A stretch of 64,000 bases of DNA. Origin: Psychrobacter pygoscelis. Lineage in GTDB: Bacteria > Pseudomonadota > Gammaproteobacteria > Pseudomonadales > Moraxellaceae. The notes under the pieces were generated by a model. It made no database searches, was not told the DNA's origin, and saw nothing but the letters and a program-made list of their open reading frames with translations. Shown in pieces: positions 54,819-64,000 of the stretch. The position numbers were made by a program, and so were the translations under genes. Every line of letters begins with the position of its first letter. The stretch's first letter is position 1. The DNA lies in the NCBI RefSeq assembly GCF_004335015.1, contig NZ_RQRU01000008.1, forward strand, positions 1 through 64,000, read 5' to 3'.

Positions 54819-54837
54819 TATTGTCAATATCATTAGC
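54819..54837 (-). promoter_or_regulatory. Candidate Fur box upstream of the TonB receptor
   Basis: TATTGTCAATATCATTAGC, read on the minus strand, matches about 13 of 19 positions of the Fur consensus. An overlapping match extends into the adjacent ATAATAATTATTG. It lies about 200 nt before the start codon, rather far but within an AT-rich promoter region. Confidence 0.45.
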
Positions 54838-54986
54838 ATTTATGATTATTTATGTATTTTTATCGGATAAACCATTTGCGGTTCAATTCAGTCTTAGAAG
54901 GTGTCATTACAAGACTCTAATAGGCATTCCGTAGGCATCAACGGCCAAATGTATCTATTATCCCACCCTACTTTTGTTTGGGAGTG

Positions 54987-55133
54987 CTAGGCGATGCGCC
55001 AAGTTTGGCAGACATTAGCCTCTATACCTACACCCATAGTGCAGCAGACGGTGGACTGGCGCTCACTCAATATCAAAATCTACTCGATTGGCTTAACCGC
55101 ATTGAAGCCCTTCCCAACTTTGTGGCGATGTAA
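54987..55133 (+). pseudogene. 3' remnant of a glutathione S-transferase gene
   Basis: A frame reads LGDAPSLADISLYTYTHSAA, then QYQNLLDWLNRIEALPNFVA and a TAA at 55131. This is the C-terminal end of a GST (S-x-A-D-x-x-L-Y-x-Y, then a W-x-x-R-I helix). No upstream GST domain is present in the window, so only the last ~49 codons remain. A further short frame (about 55142-55240, LYDENANTVTRYLKTYAYAI) follows and is not recognised. Confidence 0.7.
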
Positions 55134-55312
55134 GCTATCTACAGAATGCGAAACCACCCTATACGACGAAAACGCTAATACCGTCACTCGCTATCTTAAA
55201 ACCTATGCTTACGCCATAGACCAGTGGAAAGTAGTATAATTCCGAAGGTTAAATAGACGGATTACATTGTCCAACTCGCCACACTTATTAATGAATAATC
55301 AAGGATTACCCT

Positions 55313-55717
55313 ATGAACAAGCGCTTAACCTCAATCTCTGCTTCAATCGCTATGCTTGCCGCCCTTGTCTTATCTGGCTGTACTACGACTGGCGGCACAC
55401 CCAACGCAGGCGATGCGGTCGGTACAGCATCGAATATTGGCATGAATGTATTCAAAGCGGCTGTCGATAACACTTGCCGAAGTGAGATTGAAAAGAACAA
55501 CGCTTGGCGTATTGCCCGCGTTGCGATGAACTCAGAACAAGAAGAAGCCTTAAAAACCAAGGTATGTAGCTGCGTCAGCGAGCAAGCGCTGCAACAAGTC
55601 ACTATCGTCGATATGACCAATGCCGCTATCGATAAAGAATACCGCGCGAAGCTAGTTACCAAAGTCGTGGCGAAGTCGCTTCAGTCTTGCTATGCCAACT
55701 TTACTAAAAAGAAATAA
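55313..55717 (+). CDS. Small hypothetical lipoprotein
   Basis: A 134-residue envelope protein. The signal MNKRLTSISASIAMLAALVLSGC has the lipobox LSGC (lipidated Cys23). The mature part contains four more cysteines, including the pair in TKVCSCVSEQA and one in LQSCYANF, which suggests disulfides. I do not recognise the family. It appears monocistronic, with a REP-like hairpin downstream. Confidence 0.65.
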   Translation: MNKRLTSISASIAMLAALVLSGCTTTGGTPNAGDAVGTASNIGMNVFKAAVDNTCRSEIEKNNAWRIARVAMNSEQEEALKTKVCSCVSEQALQQVTIVDMTNAAIDKEYRAKLVTKVVAKSLQSCYANFTKKK

Positions 55718-55795
55718 CTTGGTTGATGTAATAAGAAGACAGTCAGCTTAATTGACTATATTTGCAAGAACCGTTTGCAAGAAGCCTAGATACAA

Positions 55796-55824
55796 GGGTG
55801 GGTTAGCGATAGCGTAACCTGCCC
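55796..55824. repeat. REP-like imperfect palindrome downstream of the lipoprotein gene
   Basis: GGGTGGGTTAGCG and CGTAACCTGCCC form an imperfect stem around ATAG, followed by TTATTTTA. The sequence resembles common GGTGGGTTAGCG..CGTAACCCACC repeats of many proteobacteria and could also terminate the lipoprotein transcript. Confidence 0.55.
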
Positions 55825-55895
55825 TTATTTTATCGAACTATTCTTGAGATTTCACTTTGATACATCTATGCTTCTCTTCATGTGATTTAGATGAC

Positions 55896-57275
55896 TCAAC
55901 TGTGAGAAACATACTCCTTAGTTATACCACAACTCTTACACTTTGCTTTAAGTACCGCATCCTCCATAGCTATATCTATAAGTGTAGAACCACAATCTAA
56001 ACAATATAAGCTATTACTATTTTCTAATTCTTCTTGAAAAAAATATCTAGGGTATAATTCTTCAGACCAATATTTACCAATAGCTTTAGTAAATCCTGCA
56101 TCCTTATCTTGTAAGACAAAATCAAATAATATTTGGCTTAAATAAGATCTTGGTGCTCGAGAGTCGCGATTATATTTATATGTAGACCAATTTTCGTTAA
56201 TCGCTCTTTCGCCTAAAGTAAGCATTTTATTTGGTATAATATTAGCTGCATGTTTTTTGCTTTGGGCCTGACCCTTTGTATAAAAAATATGCGCGTCTTC
56301 TACTGATTTTTTAACAAAGTAATAAATCTCGCTTACTGCAAAATTCTCTAATAATTGATTAACTACCTCTCTTGTTTTCTTTTCAGCAGTAAAATTTAAT
56401 CGCAATTCGTCAGATTTTACATATAAATACTGTAAAACTTCTTCTACAGACAATTTATAAATTAAATCATGTAAGTTATGCTCCCATTCAATCCGTACTG
56501 CTTCTCTAAGTTCAGTGTAGGTCTTATTATAAACCTCACTTAGACTACTACGATAAGTTCCTTCTAATGAAATATTAACGACCCAACGTACCTGCCTTAG
56601 ATAGAATTTCTGAAAATCATCTTCTTCACAAAATGCAGTTATACTTGAATCTGGATCTACAACAATCACTCTTGACTTGAGTAGATTTTTGATGCATTCC
56701 GTATCCATAAGAGATGTAGGTGAAAGTTGAATAGTCCTACGAGGGTCATCTAGAGATAAAATATAGTCAAACTCTTCATCCGTTTGCATTCTAAATAGAG
56801 TAAGAAGTACTATTTTTTGAAAGAACGTCAAATCATCATATGGAACAGGTTCGTATCTATCTAAATTATAAACCTCTCGAATAGCATTTCTTTGTCTCGT
56901 TTCTTTAGCTAATCTTTCTCGATGCCGAATAGTTAAGCAATTCTCGCACCTACACTCTCTTCTATTGTAGTCATTAGTGTCTATAAAAAGCTTATGCTCA
57001 CATTTGTAACATTCAATTGGTATAGTATCCCAACTAGAGTAGCTTTTACTTTTACGCTTTGAATACATAGGTACACTACAGTAAGGACATAACTCATTTA
57101 AAAGCTTCCTTGGAGGAAATACTGTAATTAGCTTATTAGGAGTAACGTTAATTCCATACTCTTCTATAAGATCAGCATTCTTTGCACCATTAAGGTATTT
57201 TTGATATAACTCTTCAATCTGTACTTCTGAAAGGTGTTGAATTTCAGCAGCCAATTCGATATCTTTCTCATTCAT
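55896..57275 (-). CDS. Orphan AT-rich protein with N-terminal HTH-like region and zinc ribbons
   Basis: A 459-residue cytoplasmic protein. The N-terminus (EIQHLSEVQIEELYQKYLNG, then NADLIEEYGI) looks like a helix-turn-helix used in recruitment to DNA or RNA. Two Cys pairs, CPYC near residue 63 and CYKC near residue 87, plus RCEN in RECRCENC near 107, form a zinc ribbon. A second ribbon at the C-terminus has CLDCGST and CKSCG. The middle is helical and unrecognised. It is clearly more AT-rich than its neighbours and stands alone, so horizontal transfer is likely. Function unknown; a defence or regulatory role is only a guess. Confidence 0.6.
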   Translation of the reverse strand: MNEKDIELAAEIQHLSEVQIEELYQKYLNGAKNADLIEEYGINVTPNKLITVFPPRKLLNELCPYCSVPMYSKRKSKSYSSWDTIPIECYKCEHKLFIDTNDYNRRECRCENCLTIRHRERLAKETRQRNAIREVYNLDRYEPVPYDDLTFFQKIVLLTLFRMQTDEEFDYILSLDDPRRTIQLSPTSLMDTECIKNLLKSRVIVVDPDSSITAFCEEDDFQKFYLRQVRWVVNISLEGTYRSSLSEVYNKTYTELREAVRIEWEHNLHDLIYKLSVEEVLQYLYVKSDELRLNFTAEKKTREVVNQLLENFAVSEIYYFVKKSVEDAHIFYTKGQAQSKKHAANIIPNKMLTLGERAINENWSTYKYNRDSRAPRSYLSQILFDFVLQDKDAGFTKAIGKYWSEELYPRYFFQEELENSNSLYCLDCGSTLIDIAMEDAVLKAKCKSCGITKEYVSHS

Positions 57276-57852
57276 AAATGACTCACATTATCACTCTTTA
57301 TAACTTAAAATATTTTACATCAATATTTTTTGCATTTGATACAAAATATTAAACATCGTCGTAAATTTGACTATCTCTATTTATTTCCATGCTGCCTACT
57401 AAACGCTTGTTATAGGAGGAAAATATTTACTAGAGCACAAAAGAGTTCCTAAGAATGGAATCTTTGGTCTCAACTTATACGTTGGGCTCCCACACTAGCC
57501 TACCACCCCAACCCTACTGATTCAGTAAAAATTAGCTATAGCTCAACTTACGTAATGCTTTTTAGCCCTGACTGAAGCGGTTATCCTGCTCGACTGGGCG
57601 GGCTGCGGTGACTAGGCTTTGGGGTGGTATCGAGGCAACAGTAACGCCCCAAACCGTGTCACCGCCTCGCCTAGGTGAGCAGATAGTAGCAAAAGGCAGG
57701 ATCAGCTCCCGTATAGCTATCCCATCAAAAAACGCTAAATCAATCCCCATTAAAAAAGTGAGCTACCCAATCGGTAACTCACTTTTTTATACATATAAGT
57801 TAAGCGCAAAGCGCTAATATATAAAACCCAGTAAGAGGCTTGGCAAACTTGC
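57276..57852. other. 577-nt gap with repeat-like GC-rich sequence
   Basis: The part next to 57276 is AT-rich and presumably holds the promoter of the zinc-ribbon gene. About 57560-57730 is GC-richer, open in overlapping frames on both strands, with no ribosome site or recognisable protein; I treat it as non-coding. The terminator at 57752-57787 follows. Confidence 0.45.
57752..57787 (-). terminator. Terminator of the 57853-58266 gene
   Basis: AAAAAAGTGAGCTACC and GGTAACTCACTTTTTT form a long stem around CAATC with T-runs on both strands. The core ACCCAATCGG is shared with the hairpin after uvrB at 59935-59970. Confidence 0.8.
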
Positions 57853-58266
57853 TTAAAATTTGTCTTTGGTTGGCAAGGGTCGTGCCGTAGTGGGCGTGTC
57901 CACAGCAGAGCCGCCTATGGCTAATGGCGCGGTTGAAGGGAGGATTCTACTTTCATGAAAATATTTAGACTCACCGTCAATAACTTTGTTCACACCGTCG
58001 ATAAGATCATCGATGACATCATCATACAGCCCGTGATGCAGCTCGGTCTCAAACGGGGTGAAGGGGTGCTTGCGCGCGGCTGACCTGACGTCAGTGATAC
58101 CAAACTTACTATAGAAAAGATCGACTCGGCCATCACTGTTTAACACACAAATTAATTTTCCACTGTCTACTTCTAATTCTATACGCTCTGGCATAAAGAT
58201 ATAGTCATCGACATCCATGAGTTGCTTTTCGACCCCACGCTTTAATATTGATTTAATGTCAAACAT
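57853..58266 (-). CDS. Hypothetical cytoplasmic protein
   Basis: A 137-residue protein without signal or membrane segment. The N-terminal two-thirds (IELEVDSGKLICVLNSDGRV, VDLFYSKFGITDVRS) looks like a small alpha/beta domain. The C-terminus is a low-complexity Thr/Pro/Ala tail. I do not recognise it. It has a terminator downstream. Confidence 0.55.
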   Translation of the reverse strand: MFDIKSILKRGVEKQLMDVDDYIFMPERIELEVDSGKLICVLNSDGRVDLFYSKFGITDVRSAARKHPFTPFETELHHGLYDDVIDDLIDGVNKVIDGESKYFHESRILPSTAPLAIGGSAVDTPTTARPLPTKDKF

Positions 58267-58638
58267 AAATATATCCTTAATTATAAAAATTTATAAACTC
58301 GATCAAGTGATCGCAATGCTGGGCAAACTAATATCGCGCCGAACTTTGCTTTAATGATTCTTTAATTAATCCAAATACTTGCCGTTAATAGCAGTGACAA
58401 CTATGCTCTACTATTGGCTTAATAATAGTTTAGCTTAGTGCCACTTTGCTTGATATCACTGATGCTACTAATCAAGCATATACTATTGGAGTGTAACTTC
58501 CTAGTATCAAACTATTGAGCAGTATAAGCTTTATGTTAGGCGTTGTATAACATGGTTTGATGGCGACAAACTACAGATTATTCTTTCAACGCTGGTCAGG
58601 AGGTCTTAAGCTTAATCTCTAAAGCTACCTTGAGCCAA
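58267..58638. other. 372-nt gap between hypothetical gene start and aminotransferase end
   Basis: No gene, RNA or clear terminator recognised. The part beside 58266 presumably holds the promoter of the small minus-strand gene. Confidence 0.45.
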
Positions 58639-59703
58639 TCACACCCAACCTTGCTCACGGAAGGACTTTAGGGCTTTGATAAATACTGTCATCTCTTCAG
58701 GAGTCCCTAGCGTCAGTCGGTTAAACCCTTGGATAGGGGGGAATGCTCGACCCACGACGATGCCGTGCTCACGCATTCTATCGATATAGGTCGTTACATC
58801 ACCTTTTATCTCATGAAAGATAAAGTTGGCCTGTGAGGGCAGATAGCGCAGACCTAGCTCGTCTAGAACCGCTTCGACCATTTGCCGCGATTGGATCGTG
58901 GTACGCAGGCTCAAATCCAAATATTCTTTATCATCTAAAGTCGCTAAAGCTGCAACTGCTCCAGATAGGTTGGTATTGTCAATGGACACAAAGGCTTCGA
59001 TTGCAGAGGTCATGTGTAGATTGGCAATGGCATAGCCCACCCGCATGCCCGCTAAAGCACACAACTTTGAGAAAGTGCGAACGACGATTAAGTTATCCGA
59101 TAAGCCTACCCTCACCCACTCGACACCACTCTCAAAGCTTGGGTCAGTGACGTACTCGGAGTAGGCCTCATCGAGCAAGAAATAGTGGTTATCTGGCGCA
59201 GAGGCCACCCAAGCCTTAAACTTAGCTGTGTCAGTGATGGTAGCGGTTGGGTTATTCGGATTGCACAGATAAAATAAGCTAATACCGTCGAAGTCGTTAG
59301 CGACCTTCTGAAGATTCTGAAAGTCTAAATCATAGCTCTCAGCAGTAAGCTCTACTTTGACGACCGGTATACCCAGCAGAGTGGCGTATAGCTCAGCATA
59401 GGCAAAGGTGGGGTGCGGCACCACGACCTGAAACGACCTACCTGTGGTTAAGGCTTTGTTGTTCAGCATTTGTACCACAGTTCGGATGTTCTCGCTTGAG
59501 CCATTACCCAAGGAGACATTGGCCTCGGTCACGCCATTGATATTGGCGATTCTATGAATAAGGGCAGCGCGTTGATCATCGGGATAACGAAAGCCGATGT
59601 CTAAAGTGTTAACAATCGCTTGTTTGGCGGCATCAGACATGCCAAGGGAGTTTTCGTTAGAGTTTAACTCTAGTAATTGATGGGTTTGCAAAATAGATAT
59701 CAC
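58639..59703 (-). CDS. HisC-like PLP aminotransferase
   Basis: A 354-residue class II aminotransferase of the histidinol-phosphate aminotransferase group. Visible are LNSNENSLGMSDAAK, LGNGSSENIRTVVQML, FYLCNPNNPTATI, the PLP-pairing LLDEAYSEYV, the Schiff-base lysine at about residue 213 in RTFSKLCALAGMRVGYA, and a C-terminal Arg in FNRLTLGTPEE. The start is GTG. It sits between unrelated genes, outside any his operon, so aromatic amino acid or other substrates are possible. Confidence 0.85.
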   Translation of the reverse strand: MISILQTHQLLELNSNENSLGMSDAAKQAIVNTLDIGFRYPDDQRAALIHRIANINGVTEANVSLGNGSSENIRTVVQMLNNKALTTGRSFQVVVPHPTFAYAELYATLLGIPVVKVELTAESYDLDFQNLQKVANDFDGISLFYLCNPNNPTATITDTAKFKAWVASAPDNHYFLLDEAYSEYVTDPSFESGVEWVRVGLSDNLIVVRTFSKLCALAGMRVGYAIANLHMTSAIEAFVSIDNTNLSGAVAALATLDDKEYLDLSLRTTIQSRQMVEAVLDELGLRYLPSQANFIFHEIKGDVTTYIDRMREHGIVVGRAFPPIQGFNRLTLGTPEEMTVFIKALKSFREQGWV

Positions 59704-60107
59704 GCCTAGTTGATCAGTGGGTTAGAATGTTAATTAAGGCCATATTAATTCGCAATCTTTTGGATTACAAGGGCTTGCTCTATTATTGAGTAGACACGCC
59801 GTTCAAGAGTAAGCAGATAACCGCGCTATTGTCGTTTAACAATAAGAATTGACCGTTTTGAGGTGGTACTTTTTGCTTGAGAACGTATTAGGTATAAAAA
59901 GGTTCTATAGAAAAAGACTTAATAAAAAAAGGTGAGCCACCCAATCGGAAGCTCACACTTTATAATGCAGCATATTAAAACTTTTCGGAAGAATCGCCCT
60001 ACTGCCAACCTCTCTAAGCAATAACCTTTGCGAGCAGCGGTTGCAGTGTCATAAATAGCAGCGTTAGGGTAAAAAAACTATCGTATCGCTGCTAGATTAT
60101 CTGCGGC
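59704..60107. other. 404-nt gap with the uvrB terminator
   Basis: No gene recognised. Holds the uvrB terminator (59935-59970) and the promoter region of the HisC-like gene. Confidence 0.5.
59935..59970 (-). terminator. Terminator of uvrB sharing its core with 57752-57787
   Basis: Read on the minus strand, GTGAGC and GCTCAC pair around a CCGATTGGGT-type loop and run into CCTTTTTTTATT. The core ACCCAATCGG is the same as in the hairpin 2.2 kb away. Confidence 0.7.
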
Positions 60108-62222
60108 CTAAATAAGATAAGCCTTAAGCGCCATTACCTTATCACGCAGTTTGGCAGCGTCCTCAAACTTGAGCTCACGCGAGAGCTGCTTCATCTCTTT
60201 CTCCAAGTGGGCGATCTCTTTGGCGAGCAGGTCAGGACTGCGTAGAATCTCGATATCGACATCTGGCAAGCCGCTTGAGCTTGGAATGGCTTGATTATCA
60301 TTTAAATCGTCCTCACTCTCCCCTGTGTCGATTTTGTCAGTGATACTGCGCCGAGCAGACTTAGGCGTGATGCCATGCTTGAGGTTAAACTCAATCTGCT
60401 TTTCACGACGGCGCTCAGTCTCTTCAATAGCCTTTTCCATACTTGGGGTAATGCGGTCAGCGTATAAAATAGCCTTACCATTGACATGACGGGCGGCGCG
60501 GCCAATCGTCTGAATCAAAGAGCGCTCCGAGCGTAGAAAGCCCTCTTTATCGGCGTCAAAGATTGCGACTAAGGACACCTCAGGCATATCAAGACCCTCA
60601 CGCAAGAGGTTAATACCGACCAGCACGTCATGGACACCTGTACGCAGCTCATGAATAATCTCCATCCGCTCGACCGTATCGATGTCTGAGTGCAGATAGG
60701 CTACTTTAATATCATACTCTTTAAGATAGTCAGTGAGGTCTTCGGACATTCGCTTAGTCAGCGTGGTAATAAGTACGCGCTCATTGAGCTCACGGCGTTT
60801 GGTAATCTCCGATAGCACGTCATCGACTTGAGTCAGTACTGGACGAATCTCAATCTCAGGATCGATAAGACCTGTCGGCCGCACAACCTGCTCGACGACT
60901 TGCTCGCTTTGCTCTAGCTCGTACTGGGCTGGCGTTGCGCTGACAAAGATAGTAGCGGGCTTGATACGCTCCCACTCTTCAAACTTCATCGGTCGGTTAT
61001 GCATAGCACTAGGTAGGCGAAATCCATAATTGACGAGATTTTCTTTTCGCGACCTATCCCCTTTATACATTGCCCCAATCTGTGAGACGGTGACGTGCGA
61101 CTCATCGATGAATACTAGTGCATCGGCAGGCACATAGTCGAATAAGGTCGGCGGCGCCTCCCCTGCTGGCCGGCCTGAGAGATGCTGAGAGTAGTTCTCG
61201 ATACCATTACAGTAGCCAAGCTGCTGAATCATCTCAAGATCGTATTGGGTACGCTCTTTAATACGCTGCGCTTCAACGAGCTTGTCGTGTTCACGGAAGT
61301 ATTTAAGACGCTCTTCAAGCTCCGCGCGAATGGTATGACTTGCTGCTTCAAGTTTATTACGCGGGGTCACATAGTGCGACTTAGGATAGATAGTGATACG
61401 CGGGACACTGCGCACCGTCTTACCCGTAAGAGGGTCAAACCAAGATATCTTCTCGACTTCATCATCAAACATGCTGACCCTTACAGCCAGCTGCTCAGAC
61501 TCAGCTGGATAGATATCAAGCAGCTCGCCACGAAGGCGATAGGTACCACGGCCGAAGTCCAACTCATTGCGCGTATATTGTAGCTCAACCAAACGCTTAA
61601 TCATCGCTGTGCGGTCTACACGGTCACCGACGACGATATGCAGGAGCATTTTAAGATAGCTTTCTGGATCGCCCAGACCATAAATAGAGGATACTGACGA
61701 GACAATAATTGCATCCCGGCGCTCGAGCAAAGCGCGCGTCGCTGACAGACGCATCTGATCAATATGGTCATTGATGGCACTGTCTTTTTCGATAAAGGTA
61801 TCGCTAGCCGCAACGTAAGCTTCCGGCTGATAATAGTCGTAATAACTGACAAAATACTCGACGGCGTTATTAGGAAAAAAGGATTTGAACTCTCCATACA
61901 GCTGAGCGGCAAGAGTCTTATTATGCGCCATAATAATCGTCGGGCGCTGACATTTTTCGATGACCTTAGCCATCGTATAGGTCTTACCCGAGCCAGTCAC
62001 CCCAAGCAACAACTGATTATCCATACCAGATTCGACACCTTTCACCAGCTTTTCGATAGCTTGTGGCTGGTCACCAGCAGGTTCAAATTCAGTAACCATC
62101 TCAAAGGCGCGACTGGCTATCTGCGTGCCGGACGCATTGACACCCGTGATTTCAGCTTCATCTTGAAGCTGCGTGGCCAGTTGATTGAGTTGACGAGATG
62201 AGCGAGGTTCAGGCATGCGCAT
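60108..62222 (-). CDS. uvrB: Excinuclease ABC subunit UvrB
   Basis: Damage-verification helicase of nucleotide excision repair; works with UvrA and UvrC. The 704-residue protein has Walker A GVTGSGKT at residues 74-81, the beta-hairpin [10 protein letters not shown], the DESH box ([11 protein letters not shown]), helicase motifs including [13 protein letters not shown] and [18 protein letters not shown], and the C-terminal UVR domain ([13 protein letters not shown]) for UvrC. A ~30-residue N-terminal extension precedes the family core. Monocistronic. Confidence 0.97.
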   Translation of the reverse strand: MRMPEPRSSRQLNQLATQLQDEAEITGVNASGTQIASRAFEMVTEFEPAGDQPQAIEKLVKGVESGMDNQLLLGVTGSGKTYTMAKVIEKCQRPTIIMAHNKTLAAQLYGEFKSFFPNNAVEYFVSYYDYYQPEAYVAASDTFIEKDSAINDHIDQMRLSATRALLERRDAIIVSSVSSIYGLGDPESYLKMLLHIVVGDRVDRTAMIKRLVELQYTRNELDFGRGTYRLRGELLDIYPAESEQLAVRVSMFDDEVEKISWFDPLTGKTVRSVPRITIYPKSHYVTPRNKLEAASHTIRAELEERLKYFREHDKLVEAQRIKERTQYDLEMIQQLGYCNGIENYSQHLSGRPAGEAPPTLFDYVPADALVFIDESHVTVSQIGAMYKGDRSRKENLVNYGFRLPSAMHNRPMKFEEWERIKPATIFVSATPAQYELEQSEQVVEQVVRPTGLIDPEIEIRPVLTQVDDVLSEITKRRELNERVLITTLTKRMSEDLTDYLKEYDIKVAYLHSDIDTVERMEIIHELRTGVHDVLVGINLLREGLDMPEVSLVAIFDADKEGFLRSERSLIQTIGRAARHVNGKAILYADRITPSMEKAIEETERRREKQIEFNLKHGITPKSARRSITDKIDTGESEDDLNDNQAIPSSSGLPDVDIEILRSPDLLAKEIAHLEKEMKQLSRELKFEDAAKLRDKVMALKAYLI

Positions 62223-62793
62223 AAGTGAGGTCTTCTTATTTGATTATATTGTTGCATCGTAGGGTGTATGTGGGGATTTTTTGCCTTTTTTAAAGTGGGG
62301 TTTTGGCAGAAGCCACTGGCAGTCAGTCGCTTTTATCATGTCATAAGTTACACAAACTTAAGTTACACAAATTGAAGTCACTAGATTTTATACGCCCTTT
62401 ACGGCTCAAAAGTGTGCTGATACAGTCCTTATATCCTCAATCCAATCAAGACTTGACTCAGTGTCAAGGATATAAAGAGTCATGGCTATATAGTCGCACC
62501 TAAATAAAATAGTGTCATCGTCATATGGTGCAGAACTGGTATAAATTTTTATAATGAACTGACTGCCGTCTTAAGTTCATCATAGTGTCTAACTATAAAA
62601 TCCATATTAGTGACTGGCGATGTACCCGTTATAAACAAGTTTGACTTAGATAGTAGGGACTTAGATAGTAGGGATGGTAATAAAATAAAACTTAAATAAA
62701 AACCCAAGCCTAAAACTATAGCTTGTTAATTTATTTTAAAATATATGTTAAATTAAACTTATAACAAATAATTATTCATTACCAAGGGTGGCT
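62223..62793. other. 571-nt divergent region with short direct repeats
   Basis: Upstream of uvrB (minus) and the GFA gene (plus). It contains AAGTTACACAAA in two direct copies (about 62345-62371) and ACTTAGATAGTAGGG in two tandem copies (62643-62672). No gene recognised. I did not find a convincing LexA box. Confidence 0.5.
62643..62672. repeat. Tandem 15-bp repeat upstream of the GFA-family gene
   Basis: ACTTAGATAGTAGGG is present twice head-to-tail, about 120 nt before the GFA gene. Confidence 0.85.
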
Positions 62794-63222
62794 ATGAAAG
62801 GAAAATGTCTTTGTCAGAGAGTAACGATTGAGGTTGCTGATAACAGTAATTTTGATGCTTGTCATTGCAATAAGTGCCGTCGTTGGGGTAGCGGTCCTTT
62901 CTTATCCATAGATTGCGGCTCCGACGTGACGATTAATGGCAATGAGCATATCAGCCGATATCAGTCATCCAAGTTTGCCGAAAGGGGGTTTTGTAGTTAC
63001 TGCGGTACTCATTTATTTTATTACTTTATCGCTGCTGAAGAGTATTTTTTATCACTGGGTATCATCGAAGCCGATATTGATTTTAACTTCAACTGTCAGA
63101 TATTCTTCGATAAGAAACCGGACTATTATCAATTTGCAGACAGTACGCAGGTATTGACTGAGCAAGAGGTGTATGAAAGCTTTGACTTGGTAGACAATAT
63201 CCACAATATCGATGATCTATAA
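62794..63222 (+). CDS. GFA/CENP-V family zinc protein
   Basis: A 142-residue protein of the glutathione-dependent formaldehyde-activating-like family. The zinc ligands are visible as CLCQ near residue 4, CHCNKCR near residue 27 and GFCSYCGTHL near residue 65. The enzyme activity claimed for the family (formaldehyde-glutathione adducts) is not certain for such members. I start it at ATG 62794, which follows AAGGGTGG; a GTG six nt earlier is also in frame. It stands alone. Confidence 0.85.
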   Translation: MKGKCLCQRVTIEVADNSNFDACHCNKCRRWGSGPFLSIDCGSDVTINGNEHISRYQSSKFAERGFCSYCGTHLFYYFIAAEEYFLSLGIIEADIDFNFNCQIFFDKKPDYYQFADSTQVLTEQEVYESFDLVDNIHNIDDL

Positions 63223-63548
63223 GCCAATTGCCCATCAGTTGGGCTATCCATAGTGCAGTACAGTGAATTCAATCTAACAACAATACTGGGACAAGTATTT
63301 ATAGCCCCTGTCAGCGCGCTTGCAGCAAGCTAGGACGGTTTATACCAGTATGGCACTTGAGCTTACTTGTATCTCTTTATTTTCTGCGGGCTATGTTGAT
63401 ATGTTTAGACGTGACTAAGCTATCATGGTTTTTTATTTATAACGGTGTCATTTATTAGATAGCCCCATAGTTGCTAACCTGCACCTTCTTTATTATTTTC
63501 ATCCAGTAGCCACAATGATTATAGTAGCTACCATCGTAACAACCACCT
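63223..63548. other. 326-nt gap at the right end
   Basis: A short stem (GCCCA/TGGGC) lies just after the GFA gene and a GCTTGC/GCAAGC palindrome near 63318-63330. No gene or clear terminator recognised. Confidence 0.45.
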
Positions 63549-64000
63549 TTAACGATCTAAAAGTACTCCTGATACCCCCTGCTCTGTTACTGAGTTTATC
63601 GGGTAGGTATCAAGCACCAATAAATCCTGACCCGTCCATGCCTTACACAGGGCCATGACATCTTCTTCATCAGCAATATTAGTGATGTCAGGGTTGTTGA
63701 ATGCTGCTTGTGAAAACATAGCCTCGCAGGCGTGCTCATTATCCAGTCCCGTTATATCGATAAACGTTAGCTCGGCTTCTTGCTCAGTTTGCACGCCTAT
63801 ATTGTGATAGACTCTGCCATCAGCATACTGAAAATAACGAACAATCTGCCTCTCCTCTACTTGCTTCCAACTGACATAATCTACAACTCGATAACTCCCA
63901 AAAGCATAGTAGCTCTCTAAGATACCATCTAATAAATCTAACTCATCTGCAAAATTCAGAACATACACCCAACCATTTAATGCTGGTGTAATGAATACGT
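63549..64000 (-). CDS. Hypothetical protein, 5' end outside the window
   Basis: The frame stays open to the right edge of the window (reading VFITPALNGWVYVLN at the start), so the gene begins further right and this is a partial entry. The visible 149 codons include LLDGILESYYAFGSYRVVDY, YFQYADGRVYHNIG and DLLVLDTYPINSV. The TPxLNGW and YADG patterns recall a conserved, unnamed protein family. No function is inferred. Confidence 0.6.
   Translation of the reverse strand, partial: VFITPALNGWVYVLNFADELDLLDGILESYYAFGSYRVVDYVSWKQVEERQIVRYFQYADGRVYHNIGVQTEQEAELTFIDITGLDNEHACEAMFSQAAFNNPDITNIADEEDVMALCKAWTGQDLLVLDTYPINSVTEQGVSGVLLDR

Noticed and set aside
54994..55239. Plus-strand 81-codon open frame starting MRQVWQTL
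   Set aside because: It overlaps the GST remnant in another frame; the GST reading explains the first part and the rest is not recognised.
57562..57817. Overlapping short open frames on both strands (60-70 codons)
   Set aside because: No ribosome site and no known protein; the region reads as non-coding GC-richer sequence before a terminator.
1..64000. tRNA or rRNA genes
   Set aside because: No T-loop-like GGTTCGAATCC stretch with matching acceptor arms and no rRNA-like sequence were noticed; short RNAs could have been missed by eye.

Overview
The window looks like chromosome of a gammaproteobacterium of the Moraxellaceae, most probably Psychrobacter. This rests on gene content (acnB, dapD, a TAXI-type TRAP system, brnQ, two TRIC-family channels, paired azlCD, and a trypsin/PRTase/StiP/HpcH stress cluster), AT-leaning codon use and general protein resemblance. 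No database search was possible. I saw no rRNA, tRNA or CRISPR array.

Layout. 63-4539: hydroxamate-type iron uptake (periplasmic binding protein, fused FhuB permease, siderophore-interacting reductase), followed by a decayed IS5-type transposase. 5244-7036: ribosome-rescue factor ArfB and an Mrr-like restriction endonuclease. 7244-14971: the most unusual block, a cluster resembling the Ter-linked (TerD) nucleoside/stress systems. It holds a TerD-domain/trypsin fusion, a PRTase with TRSP-like C-terminus, a HAD phosphatase, a StiP/PELOTA protein and an HpcH/HpaI-like lyase. An oppositely oriented NADAR-type putative antitoxin and a gene-poor decayed stretch split it. 15147-24804: housekeeping genes (threonine aldolase, endonuclease V, crotonase, aminotransferase, AcnB, LipA) with one membrane protein behind a good Fur-box match. 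24927-36941: thioredoxin-like lipoprotein, TAXI TRAP operon, lipase-like hydrolase, DapD, BrnQ, a small secreted protein resembling lysozyme inhibitors, QueE and a drug/metabolite exporter.

37000-39900 is a very AT-rich island with a decayed 2-oxoglutarate/Fe(II) dioxygenase, a truncated GNAT, an intact-looking azlCD exporter pair and an IS3-family transposase remnant. 40100-49385: tandem TRIC channels, RecJ, a DUF697-like protein, a secreted protein, a second azlCD pair and an acyl-CoA ligase. 49903-54617 is a ferric-siderophore operon (TonB receptor, DUF3649, PepSY, DUF3325) behind a candidate Fur box. 54987-64000: a GST remnant, a lipoprotein, an orphan AT-rich zinc-ribbon protein, a HisC-like aminotransferase, UvrB, a GFA-family protein and a gene cut by the window edge.

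How genes work together. The siderophore receptor operon supplies the outer-membrane step and FhuB/binding protein/SIP the inner-membrane and release steps of iron uptake, although whether they share a ligand is unknown. The Mrr, Ter-like and NADAR genes form a stress/defence neighbourhood. The AT-rich island reads as a decayed amino-acid modification and export module in which only the exporter survives.
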